A DNA stretch of 40,778 nucleotides, taken from contig NZ_CAJVCE010000039.1 of assembly GCF_910594985.1 (NCBI RefSeq), forward strand, positions 1-40,778. The letters are read 5' to 3'. Of this stretch, positions 24,199-32,397 are shown in pieces. The notes below the pieces were generated by a model. That model saw only the letters and a list, made by a program, of their open reading frames with translations, searched no databases and had not been told where the DNA came from. Within the stretch, counting starts at the first letter, position 1; each line of letters begins with the position of its first letter. A program made the position numbers and the translations under genes. The stretch is from Paenibacillus allorhizosphaerae (GTDB lineage Bacteria; Bacillota; Bacilli; Paenibacillales; NBRC-103111).

Positions 24199-25685
24199 AG
24201 ATGGTCATTGCCGACGACGAAAGCTTGGCACGGGTTAGTTTATCCAGCATGATTAAAGAGATGGGGGCACCTTGGCAAATTGTCGGCGAAGCGGCAAACG
24301 GCGAGGAACTGCTTACGCTGGTCGCGCAGCATACACCGGACATCGCTCTCGTCGATATTCGCATGCCTAAGCTTAACGGGCTGGATGCGGTTCAGCTCGG
24401 CAAAACGGTATCCCCGTTTACGAAATGGGTGATTTTGAGCGGTTTTTCCGACTTTGGCTACGCGCAGCAGGCGCTGGCATTAGGGGTTTCCGCCTATTTG
24501 CTCAAGCCGGTCGACCCGGCTGAACTGGAAAGAACGGTACAACATACTTACAGAGACAATAAAGAGTATATCTCCCTTCTGAACCAACAGTTTGAAAATA
24601 ATTTGTCGGCTCTTTGCAACGGGCTTACCACCATCGAGCATGAAGAACAAGACAGCTTGCTGCATCGTGGAAGCTTTCTCGCATGGACATTCCATGTGGA
24701 TGCGGCTCGGCCCGCGAGCCAGGTGTCCGACGTGGAGTGCGAGCTTTATAAGGATCTTCGTCAGTCGATGGGCAAGCACCTTAATTTCGGAATGAATTTG
24801 GCGTTATTGGCGCTGCAGAACGGAGAACTGGCTGCCGTAGCCATTTGGGATGCGGACAAAGGAGAGGAAGGGAAACAGCGCGTTTACGATTTTTTCGGTG
24901 AAACGGAAACGATCATATCCCGGTACAGAACTGCGGATATGACGATGACCGTCCTGCAAACGGGCGAATGCCAAGGATTTAAGGCGTTAAACGAACGTCT
25001 TCAGCAGCTGCAGCAGTGGAGTCATCTTCGTGCAGTTTGCGGGATCGGCCGAAGGCTCGAATATGCGGAGTTGATGAGAGTGGCGCAGATGCCGGATAAG
25101 CCGGAAGCAGCGCGCTTGTTGTGCGACATAGGGAACCACCTTCAGCACTTACTGTGTTTGAATTATCATCATGCGGTCAGTGAATTGGAAGCATTGCTGC
25201 AAAAATCGCCTCTATTTCTTTCCGAGAAAACAAAGCAGGCCGTCTGCTTGTTTATAAGCATCGCCATAGGCATCCATTTACCGGAAAACACCACGGCCGC
25301 GCAGCTGATTGCAGCATTACGGCAACATGGCGTAAAGGTTTTGCGCGACTTGAATAAGAAGGAATCCGCTTCCGTAGATCTGGTTACGCAAGTGATTCAA
25401 TATATCGAAAAGCATTATATGGATGATATCGGTATCGGGCAAATCGCAGGTCAACTGAATGTTTCAGCCAATTATTTAAGCGCGTTGTTCCATAAGAAAA
25501 CCGGCGTGATGTTTGTGAAATATTTGACGCGTATTCGGATGCATAAAGCGAAGGAATTGCTCATGAACACCCATCTTCAGGTGAGACAAGTAGCGGAGCA
25601 AGTCGGGTATTACAGCACGAGGCATTTCACCAAGCTGTTCACGCAAACGTTCGGCACCTATCCTTCGGATTACCGGAAAAATTAG
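24195..25685 (+). CDS. Response regulator, YesN type with AraC DNA-binding domain
   Basis: 496 residues from a GTG overlapping the kinase stop (an ATG at 24201 is the alternative). Receiver domain at residues 1-122 with DDE near the start, phospho-accepting Asp54 in ALVDIRMPKLNG, and Lys in YLLKPV. A long middle region follows, then two AraC helix-turn-helix motifs at the C-terminus (IGQIAGQLNVSANYLSALFHKKTG and VRQVAEQVGYYSTRHFTKLFTQTFGTYPSDYRK). It probably activates this locus, and the box shared by 19066 and 26614 is a candidate target. Confidence 0.92.
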   Translation: MKMVIADDESLARVSLSSMIKEMGAPWQIVGEAANGEELLTLVAQHTPDIALVDIRMPKLNGLDAVQLGKTVSPFTKWVILSGFSDFGYAQQALALGVSAYLLKPVDPAELERTVQHTYRDNKEYISLLNQQFENNLSALCNGLTTIEHEEQDSLLHRGSFLAWTFHVDAARPASQVSDVECELYKDLRQSMGKHLNFGMNLALLALQNGELAAVAIWDADKGEEGKQRVYDFFGETETIISRYRTADMTMTVLQTGECQGFKALNERLQQLQQWSHLRAVCGIGRRLEYAELMRVAQMPDKPEAARLLCDIGNHLQHLLCLNYHHAVSELEALLQKSPLFLSEKTKQAVCLFISIAIGIHLPENTTAAQLIAALRQHGVKVLRDLNKKESASVDLVTQVIQYIEKHYMDDIGIGQIAGQLNVSANYLSALFHKKTGVMFVKYLTRIRMHKAKELLMNTHLQVRQVAEQVGYYSTRHFTKLFTQTFGTYPSDYRKN

Positions 25686-25726
25686 CTGCTATCCGGCCCT
25701 ATAGTCGATTTTAAGGAGGCTTCCCG

Positions 25727-26509
25727 ATGGCCCTTATCCAATGTCACTTTTTCTCTGAAGTGCTACAGCTAAGCACATCGATGACGGTTATTTTGCCCCA
25801 GCAAACCCGCACTCAAATCGGCATGCAAAATGTGAAAAGAGGCGCGCGCCATCCGACCCTGTATCTGCTGCACGGGATGTCCGATGACGATACGATTTGG
25901 TTGCGCCGTACATCCATTGAGCGTTATGTCGCTCCGCTTGGCCTTGCCGTCGTCATGCCGCAGGTTCATCGCAGCGCTTATACGGATATGGCCTATGGAA
26001 ACCGGTATTGGACATTTTTGAGCGAGGAGCTGCCTGAATTGGCGAGATCTTTTTTCCCATTGTCCGATGCACGAGAGGATAATTTTGTTGCCGGGTTATC
26101 CATGGGGGGCTATGGAGCGATGAAATGGGCTTTAAGCAAGCCCGATCGATTCGCCGCTGCGGCAAGTTTATCTGGGGGCTTGAACCGGGCTAAGGTGCCT
26201 GAGGACCCTCAACGGCTCCGAGATTATATATTAACCTTTGGCGAGAAAACCGTGGCGGGAACGGAAAACGATTTATTTTGGCTGCTGCAGCAATGCGATA
26301 AGTACGACGGACCGAAACCGAAACTTTATCAATGCTGTGGTACGGAGGATTTTCTATACAAGGACAACATTCTTTTTCGGGAAGCTTGCCGGAAAACGAG
26401 TTTAGACTTCACTTACGAGGAAGAACCCGGTTCCCACGAGTGGGGTTATTGGGATCGAAAAATACAAGACGTGCTTTCCTGGCTGCCGATGGCTAAGCAT
26501 CGCGATTAG
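25727..26509 (+). CDS. Esterase-D/CE1-like alpha/beta hydrolase
   Basis: 260 residues, AAGGAGG ahead of the ATG. The oxyanion region YLLHGMSDDDTIWLR, nucleophile elbow GLSMGG (Ser125), acid region CCGTEDFLY (Asp) and GSHEWGYWD (catalytic His) make a complete triad. Relatives remove acetyl or feruloyl groups from carbohydrates or hydrolyse S-formylglutathione. No signal peptide, so it acts inside the cell, where it might deacylate an imported oligosaccharide or open a sugar lactone. It starts 42 bases after the regulator and ends the first transcription block. Confidence 0.88.
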   Translation: MALIQCHFFSEVLQLSTSMTVILPQQTRTQIGMQNVKRGARHPTLYLLHGMSDDDTIWLRRTSIERYVAPLGLAVVMPQVHRSAYTDMAYGNRYWTFLSEELPELARSFFPLSDAREDNFVAGLSMGGYGAMKWALSKPDRFAAAASLSGGLNRAKVPEDPQRLRDYILTFGEKTVAGTENDLFWLLQQCDKYDGPKPKLYQCCGTEDFLYKDNILFREACRKTSLDFTYEEEPGSHEWGYWDRKIQDVLSWLPMAKHRD

Positions 26510-26613
26510 CGTGACGCCCTAGAGCCGACATATTGTAGTGTATCGATTTGGATGTTTTCCGTTGGACGGCGCCGGGAGGTACGCTTTTTTTTCGAAGATT
26601 ATGTCCATGCAAA

Positions 26614-26657
26614 ATAGCGCATGTACCGTAGTTTTGCAGCCTATGAAGGCGCATACC
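26614..26657 (+). promoter_or_regulatory. Shared regulatory box, second copy
   Basis: Aligns without gaps to 19066-19109, keeping ATAGCGCATG, CGTAG, TTTGC and TGAA-x-x-CGC. It lies about 85-125 bases before the dehydratase gene at 26741. The region between 26510 and 26740 has no gene; a T-run at 26585-26592 after CGGCGCCGGGAGGTACGC may end the upstream transcript, so this box probably begins a second transcription unit. Confidence 0.5.
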
Positions 26658-26740
26658 CCGGTAGTATATTGTTTTTAGGCCCTAGGAAAATCCACTCTAA
26701 CTTCCTGAATCTTTTTAAAAAAAGGAGGTCTTGTTCCTGT

Positions 26741-27892
26741 ATGATCATTAGCGATGTAGAAACATTTATTGTAGGCAATCCATGGAAAAATTGGCTGTTT
26801 GTTAAGCTTCAAACGAAAGATGGCGTATACGGCATCGGAGAAGGAACATTAAACGGATTTGCGAAAACGGTGGAAGCGGCGATCCATGAGCTGAAGCATT
26901 TATATATTGGAATGAGCGTGTTTGACGTGGAGACCGTCTCCTTGAAAATGATTCGGGATGTATACTCGGACGGCGGGCAAATTCAAGGCTCTGCGCTTGC
27001 CGCGATTGAAACCGCTTGCTGGGACATTATTGGCAAATTGACGGGTCAGCCTCTTTACAAGCTATTAGGCGGACAATGTCATGAGAAGCTGCGGTGCTAT
27101 GCAAACGGATGGTATCGCGGGCCCAGGACGCCGGAAAACTTTTATGAAAAGGCCAAACTTGTCGTCTCGAAGGGGTATACCGCTCTAAAATTCGATCCGT
27201 TCGGCTCGGCCTGGCGTACGGTGGAGAAGCGGGATTTTCGACTGGCAATAGAAATTATTGCCGCCGTTCGCGAAGCGGTCGGTCCCGATACGGATATTCT
27301 TATTGAAGGGCATAACCGGTTCAGCGTGCATACCGCATTGCAATTTGCCGAAGCGATGGTTCCTTATAAACCGACTTGGTTCGAAGCCCCGGTACCACCG
27401 CAAAATATTTCTTCGATGGTTGAGGTAGCCAAGCGTTCCCCGGTGCCTGTAGCCTGCGGGGAGGATTACTACTGCAGGGAACAGTTTGCCGAATTGCTTA
27501 AGCATCATGCCGTTCATATCATTCAGCTTGAACCCCAATTCCTCGGCATTTCCGCCTCCAAGCAAATCTGCGGCATGGTGCATGCGCACGGCGGCGTGAT
27601 CGCTCCCCATAGCGCACAAGGCCCGGTATGCTCCATAGTCTGCGCCCACTTAAACATGGCCACTCCTAATTTTTATCTGCATGAAATCTTCGACGAATTT
27701 AATGAGCCTTGGGAAGAGAACGTGCTGACACCTCCGCTTAAGGTCGCGAACGGATATATCGAGCTTTCGGACCGGCCCGGATTAGGGGTTGACTTGAACC
27801 TGGAGGAGGTGCAGAAGCATCCGTATCACCCGGGTAATTGGCTTCCATTGTTTAGGCAAGGGTGGGAGAAGCGCGAGCAAAATCAATCGTAG
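26741..27892 (+). CDS. Enolase-superfamily acid-sugar dehydratase (galactonate/mannonate dehydratase-like)
   Basis: 383 residues; AAAGGAGG 12 bases before the ATG. An N-terminal capping domain is followed by the mandelate racemase/muconate lactonizing enzyme barrel. Metal ligands are readable as Glu189 (LIEGHNRF), Glu215 (WFEAPVP) and Glu241 (ACGEDYY), with His191 two residues after the first ligand and His290 (APHSAQGP). The spacing 26/26/49 is that of DgoD-type galactonate dehydratase (which uses Asp first). Lys150 in ALKFDP is an unusual extra candidate. It should dehydrate an aldonic acid to its 2-keto-3-deoxy form. The exact acid is unknown. Confidence 0.88.
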   Translation: MIISDVETFIVGNPWKNWLFVKLQTKDGVYGIGEGTLNGFAKTVEAAIHELKHLYIGMSVFDVETVSLKMIRDVYSDGGQIQGSALAAIETACWDIIGKLTGQPLYKLLGGQCHEKLRCYANGWYRGPRTPENFYEKAKLVVSKGYTALKFDPFGSAWRTVEKRDFRLAIEIIAAVREAVGPDTDILIEGHNRFSVHTALQFAEAMVPYKPTWFEAPVPPQNISSMVEVAKRSPVPVACGEDYYCREQFAELLKHHAVHIIQLEPQFLGISASKQICGMVHAHGGVIAPHSAQGPVCSIVCAHLNMATPNFYLHEIFDEFNEPWEENVLTPPLKVANGYIELSDRPGLGVDLNLEEVQKHPYHPGNWLPLFRQGWEKREQNQS

Positions 27893-27907
27893 CAGGAGGT
27901 GGTCGGG

Positions 27908-28915
27908 ATGGGAAGGGATGCGATGAGAGCGTTAGTCTATGAGGGACCTAGGATCATGACGATCAGGGAACGCGACATTCCCAAACCTGCTTATAACGAG
28001 GTGTTGATACGGGTGGAGCGGGCCGGAATTTGCGGTTCCGAATTAAGCGGTTATTTAGGGCATAATTCGTTAAGAAAGCCTCCGCTTGTCATGGGTCATG
28101 AGTTCTCAGGCACAGTGGCAAGGATAGGGGCAGGTGCTGCTCTTTTTAAACCTGGCGATCGGGTAACGGCCAACCCTTTGATTACGTGCGGCCGATGCCG
28201 AGCGTGCATGAACGGTGCATCCCAACGATGCGTGTCTAGAAAACTGATCGGCGCTCATTGTCCGGGAGCTTTTGCGGATTATGTTATTGTTCCGGAACGT
28301 AATGTATACAAGCTGCACGATACTGTCAGCTTTGACGAAGGCGCATTCGCGGAGCCTCTTGCTTGCGCGGCACATGTTTGCAAATTAGTAAAGCCGCTGC
28401 CAACCGACAGGCTGCTCATAGCGGGAGCGGGGCCGATCGGTTTGTTGACCCTTCAGGTCGCGCAAATGTACGGCTTGCGGAATGTTACCGTCATTGATAT
28501 CAACGAGGAGCGCTTAAGCATTGCGCAGGAGCTGGGAGCGGTCGCGGGAATCAATCTCCAGTCTTTGGGCGGCGAACAGAAATTCGACGCGGCCGTCGAT
28601 GCGGTAGGACTCGAGGCTACGAGAAAATTATGCGTGGAATCGTTAAGGCCGGGAGGCAAGGTCATTTTTTCCGGCCTGCATCAAGATGCAAGCAGCCTGC
28701 CGATCAATTTCATCGTTCGCAGCGAAATCCAGATGCTCGGAGCTTTTGCATACCATTCCGACGATTTTGAAAACGCTTTAGACTGGATTCACGATGGAAG
28801 AATCCGCTTATCTCCATGGACGATTCACGCTCCTTTGGAGCAAGGCGGAGCCTGCTTCGAAACATTGATTAACGGCTCGGGTAAAATCGCGAAAATTTTG
28901 TTAACGACCAATTAA
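27908..28915 (+). CDS. Zinc-dependent medium-chain dehydrogenase
   Basis: 335 residues; AGGAGGT fixes the ATG at 27908 (a GTG at 27899 is less likely). Catalytic zinc residues are in GICGSEL (Cys) and VMGHEFSG (His-Glu); structural zinc cysteines are in CGRCRACMNGASQRC. The Rossmann motif is AGAGPIGLLTLQ, and the Asp in VIDINEE points to NAD. Relatives include threonine, sorbitol and galactitol-phosphate dehydrogenases. It oxidises a secondary alcohol of a sugar or polyol in the pathway. Confidence 0.9.
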   Translation: MGRDAMRALVYEGPRIMTIRERDIPKPAYNEVLIRVERAGICGSELSGYLGHNSLRKPPLVMGHEFSGTVARIGAGAALFKPGDRVTANPLITCGRCRACMNGASQRCVSRKLIGAHCPGAFADYVIVPERNVYKLHDTVSFDEGAFAEPLACAAHVCKLVKPLPTDRLLIAGAGPIGLLTLQVAQMYGLRNVTVIDINEERLSIAQELGAVAGINLQSLGGEQKFDAAVDAVGLEATRKLCVESLRPGGKVIFSGLHQDASSLPINFIVRSEIQMLGAFAYHSDDFENALDWIHDGRIRLSPWTIHAPLEQGGACFETLINGSGKIAKILLTTN

Positions 28916-28984
28916 ATCGCAGTTTTTAGATCGATATTCGGCGATCTCAGTTGTCAATTATAACAAATGAAGGGTATGAATCCT

Positions 28985-29752
28985 ATGAGCTTGGAATTAT
29001 TTAAACTGGACGGCCGGGTCGCTTTAATCACCGGGGGAGCGCAAGGGCTCGGATTGGTTATGGCGAAAGCTCTTGCGGGGGCTGGTGCGAGCGTTGCGGT
29101 AACTAGCCGGGAAAGAAGCAAGGCCGAGAAAGCCGCGGCCGTCATAGGCGAAAGCAGCGGCCAGAGGGCCATCGGAATCGCGGCGGACGTTACGGACACC
29201 GGCCAAGTGAACTCCATGGTTCAGACGGTTATAGATGAATTCGGACGTATAGACATATTGATCAATAATGCCGGCATCAATATTAGGAAGCCGGTTGAGG
29301 AATTTGAAGACGAACAGTGGGATCAGGTACAGAATACGAATTTAAAGGCGCCTTTTATATGCTCAAGGGCGGTGGCGAGGCAGATGAAGCAGCAAAGGTA
29401 CGGGCGTGTCATCAACGTATCTTCCATGCTTGGAAGCGTGGCGCTCCCCGAACGAAGCGCGTATTGCTCCAGCAAGGGCGGTTTGCTGCAGCTGACCAAG
29501 GTGCTGGCACTGGAGTGGGCGCCCTATAATATTACGGTCAATGCGTTAAGTCCCGGGCCGATCGCTACTGAATTGAACACTGTAGTGATGAATAATCCGG
29601 AAGTGAATAATACCTTTTTGCAAAATATCGCACTCGGCCGATGGGGAGAACCGGAGGAAATTGCGGGAGCCGTCATCTTTTTGGCTTCCGGCGCTTCGAG
29701 CTTCATGACGGGCTCTTCTTTGGTTATCGACGGCGGATGGACGGCTAAATAA
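28985..29752 (+). CDS. Short-chain dehydrogenase/reductase (SDR) 1
   Basis: 255 residues from the ATG at 28985, the in-frame ATG best spaced from GAAGGG. Classical SDR: TGGAQGLG (16-23), NNAG, catalytic Ser in VINVSS and AYCSSK thirteen residues later, IDGGW near the end. The Arg after the second strand (VTSRERSK) suggests NADP preference, unlike the other two SDRs here. The family oxidises sugar hydroxyls or reduces keto groups, as in gluconate 5-dehydrogenase, to which it looks close. Confidence 0.9.
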   Translation: MSLELFKLDGRVALITGGAQGLGLVMAKALAGAGASVAVTSRERSKAEKAAAVIGESSGQRAIGIAADVTDTGQVNSMVQTVIDEFGRIDILINNAGINIRKPVEEFEDEQWDQVQNTNLKAPFICSRAVARQMKQQRYGRVINVSSMLGSVALPERSAYCSSKGGLLQLTKVLALEWAPYNITVNALSPGPIATELNTVVMNNPEVNNTFLQNIALGRWGEPEEIAGAVIFLASGASSFMTGSSLVIDGGWTAK

Positions 29753-29784
29753 ACCGGTATGCATGATCGGAAAGGGTGACGGAA

Positions 29785-30771
29785 ATGAAAGTGGGCCTTT
29801 CTGTATTTGGTACAACTTACATGATGGGCATTCACTCCAAGTCGAGCCGACCCAGAATTACGGCGGGGCACCTCTTGCAGCAGGCCGTGGAAGCGGGGCT
29901 CGAGGGAGTGGAGATGCCGCTGACCGTAGTGGAAGGGGAGGATATTGCATCCCTTGTCCGATTTGCGGAAAAGCATAGGCTCTACATAACCGTAGCATCA
30001 AGCGGTTATGATCCGGATAAGCTGCAAATCGCCTTTGATACGGCCGCACGTCTCGGAGCAAATACCGTCCGAACCGTAGTCGGAGGGGCTGGCTTTGGCG
30101 GCGACCGGAGGGCTATGGCCGGCAGGTGGCAAGCTTTTATGCAGGATGTTCTGTCAGGCTTGGCAAAGGCGACTGCGGCTGCAGAGCGGAAGGGGCTTCA
30201 GCTTGCGCTGGAAAACCATCAGGATGTGGCATCGGAGGAATTGCTGTGGCTTTGCGAACAAATCGGCTCAGCCCATTTCGGGATTACGCTCGACACCGGG
30301 AATCCTCTCGCCACGGCGGAAGAGCCTATTTATTTTGCAAAGCGGATCATGCCTTTTCTGAAACATGTTCATTTAAAGGACTATTGGATATATATGACGG
30401 AAGAGGGCTACCGTCTCGTTCGCTGTCCTATCGGCCAAGGGGTGGTAGACTTCCCCGCATTGCTTACGCTTATTTCGCAGCATGATCCCGAGATGACGAT
30501 GTCCATCGAAGTCGGCGCGCTTGAGGCACGCCATACCCGGGTACTGGCAGACGATTATTGGCCGGAGTATCCGGTGCGCTCGGCGTCGCAATTCGCGGAA
30601 ACGATGCGTTATGTGCTGGCGAATGCAAAAGCCCCGGCAGACTGGCGGACGCCGCACGAGAAGAACGAGCCCGAAAGCAAAATTGTTGATTATGAAAATC
30701 ACCAGCTGTTGTCCAGCATCGCCTACATGCAAGGCTTAGTCCGTACTTACAATGCGAATTTACCAACTTAA
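29785..30771 (+). CDS. Sugar phosphate isomerase/epimerase-type TIM barrel
   Basis: 328 residues; the ATG at 29785 is 8 bases after GGAAAGGG (a GTG at 29776 is the alternative). Metal-site strands are visible: ALENHQD (Glu), TLDTGNPL (Asp), VHLKDYW (His-x-x-Asp) and MSIEVGALEARH (Glu). Similar barrels isomerise or epimerise keto-sugars, dehydrate inosose, or cleave 3-keto glycosides. It is longer than the minus-strand relative at 1100-1921 because of a C-terminal extension of about 40 residues. Its position among dehydrogenases suggests that it works on an oxidised intermediate. Confidence 0.85.
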   Translation: MKVGLSVFGTTYMMGIHSKSSRPRITAGHLLQQAVEAGLEGVEMPLTVVEGEDIASLVRFAEKHRLYITVASSGYDPDKLQIAFDTAARLGANTVRTVVGGAGFGGDRRAMAGRWQAFMQDVLSGLAKATAAAERKGLQLALENHQDVASEELLWLCEQIGSAHFGITLDTGNPLATAEEPIYFAKRIMPFLKHVHLKDYWIYMTEEGYRLVRCPIGQGVVDFPALLTLISQHDPEMTMSIEVGALEARHTRVLADDYWPEYPVRSASQFAETMRYVLANAKAPADWRTPHEKNEPESKIVDYENHQLLSSIAYMQGLVRTYNANLPT

Positions 30772-30789
30772 TCGGCGGGGGTATGATTA

Positions 30790-31593
30790 ATGCAGATTGA
30801 TTTAAACGGTAAAGTAGCGATCGTCACTGGGGCCGGCCGGGGCATCGGACGGGAAATTGCCCTGACCTTGGCTTCGGAAGGCGTCGTTACGGTGGTGACC
30901 GACGTCAATGAAGCCAACCTGGAAGCGATAAAAAATGAGTTTGAACGGTTGGGATATCAAGGCTCGCAGTATAGATGCGATGTCCGTGACTTTCATCGAA
31001 TTCAGGAAGTGGTGGAAGCCGTAGTTCAAACCTACGGACATCTGGATATATTGGTCAACAATGCCGGGGTTGCCGGAGGGGGCCCCGTTTCCTCGCTGCA
31101 GGAAGAGGTGTGGGATTTAAATCTGGATATTAACTTGAAGGGCACATTCCAGATGTGCAAGGCTGTCATTCCGGTTATGAAACGGCAGAAATCTGGCCGA
31201 ATTATTAACGCCGCTTCCTTTGCGGCGATTGTTCCGAGCTACGGAAGCGCTGCTTATGCTTCGTCCAAGGCGGGCGTGAGTCAATTCACCAGAGTATTGG
31301 CCGGAGAATTGGGCCCTTGGAATATTACCGTGAACTGTTATGCGCCGGGAATGATTCCTACCGAAATGAATCATTTCGCCGAGCGGCCGGAAAAGGAGCA
31401 GGAGCGTTTGCTCGATACACTGACGCTCAGAAGGTGGGGCTCTAAGAGGGAAGTCGCTAATCTCGTCTGTTTCCTTGCCTCCGACTTGGCTGAATATATT
31501 ACGGGGACGATGATCGATGTGAGCGGCGGAAAGCTGGCAACCCAAATTCCAAAAATCGCTTATGAGAAAGCCGGGGTGGAGAACAATGAATAG
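30790..31593 (+). CDS. Short-chain dehydrogenase/reductase (SDR) 2
   Basis: 267 residues, starting 18 bases after the preceding stop with GGGGGT upstream. TGAGRGIG (13-20), Asp in VVTDVNE indicating NAD, NNAG, and Ser (INAAS) thirteen residues before AAYASSK. C-terminal GTMIDVSGG. An intact classical SDR, probably a sugar or sugar-acid dehydrogenase. It overlaps the next SDR gene by 8 bases, so the two are likely made together. Confidence 0.9.
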   Translation: MQIDLNGKVAIVTGAGRGIGREIALTLASEGVVTVVTDVNEANLEAIKNEFERLGYQGSQYRCDVRDFHRIQEVVEAVVQTYGHLDILVNNAGVAGGGPVSSLQEEVWDLNLDINLKGTFQMCKAVIPVMKRQKSGRIINAASFAAIVPSYGSAAYASSKAGVSQFTRVLAGELGPWNITVNCYAPGMIPTEMNHFAERPEKEQERLLDTLTLRRWGSKREVANLVCFLASDLAEYITGTMIDVSGGKLATQIPKIAYEKAGVENNE

Positions 31594-32374
31594 TCATTCG
31601 TTTTCCGGATTGTCTCATAAAACGGTCATTGTCACAGGCGGCTCCAAAGGGATCGGCGCCGGGATTGTGGAGCAATTCGTAAAGCTTGGAGGAGCAAGAG
31701 TGGCCATTGCGGATGTCGACCCTCAGGGAGAGGAACTGGCCGACCGGTGGAGAAAGGACGGCCATGAGGTCAGATTTTATACTTGCGATGTTTCGCGCGC
31801 CGCCGACATAGAGCGAATGATCGCTACTGTAGAGAGCGATTTTGGCGGTGTGAATGTGTTGGTAAACAATGCGGGGATATTTCCCAGAGGCGACCTGCAG
31901 AATACGGACGAAGCATTATGGGATCGGGTGATCGGCATTAACCTAAAGGGCGCCTTTCTAATGAGCCAGGCGGCAGTCCCGGCCATGATCAAGCAGGGAA
32001 CGGGCGGCAGCATCATTAATATCGGATCGCTCCATTCTGCTAAAGGGGAGGACAACACATTGGCTTATGCCGTGTCCAAGGGAGGCTTGATCACGATGAC
32101 CCGCAATTTGGCCCACGCCTTGGCGAAGCACAAAATCAGGGTGAACTGCGTTCATCCCGGCTGGGTGGCGTCGGAAGGAGAGGTTGAACGGTGGGAAGGG
32201 CTCGGAGACAGCGAGCTCGAACGAATCCAGCGGTCCGCTCAATCGTTGCCTTTGGGCCGTATGCAAACAGGAACGGATATAGCGAATGCCGCTGTTTTCC
32301 TGGCATCCGAATTAGCCGATCAAATTACGGGCCAAATGCTGGCGGTAGACGGGGGGCTAAGCATACGTAAATAA
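31586..32374 (+). CDS. Short-chain dehydrogenase/reductase (SDR) 3
   Basis: 262 residues from the ATG at 31586, chosen because GTGGAG precedes it and the Rossmann motif TGGSKGIG then falls at 17-24; a start at 31562 is possible. Asp in AIADVDP indicates NAD. Ser (INIGS) and LAYAVSK form the active site; AVDGGLSIRK closes the protein. In oxidative sugar pathways a second SDR often oxidises the 2-keto-3-deoxy acid, a role this or SDR 2 could fill. Confidence 0.9.
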   Translation: MNSHSFSGLSHKTVIVTGGSKGIGAGIVEQFVKLGGARVAIADVDPQGEELADRWRKDGHEVRFYTCDVSRAADIERMIATVESDFGGVNVLVNNAGIFPRGDLQNTDEALWDRVIGINLKGAFLMSQAAVPAMIKQGTGGSIINIGSLHSAKGEDNTLAYAVSKGGLITMTRNLAHALAKHKIRVNCVHPGWVASEGEVERWEGLGDSELERIQRSAQSLPLGRMQTGTDIANAAVFLASELADQITGQMLAVDGGLSIRK

Positions 32375-32397
32375 ACCGGGAAAGGGCGGAATTTGTT

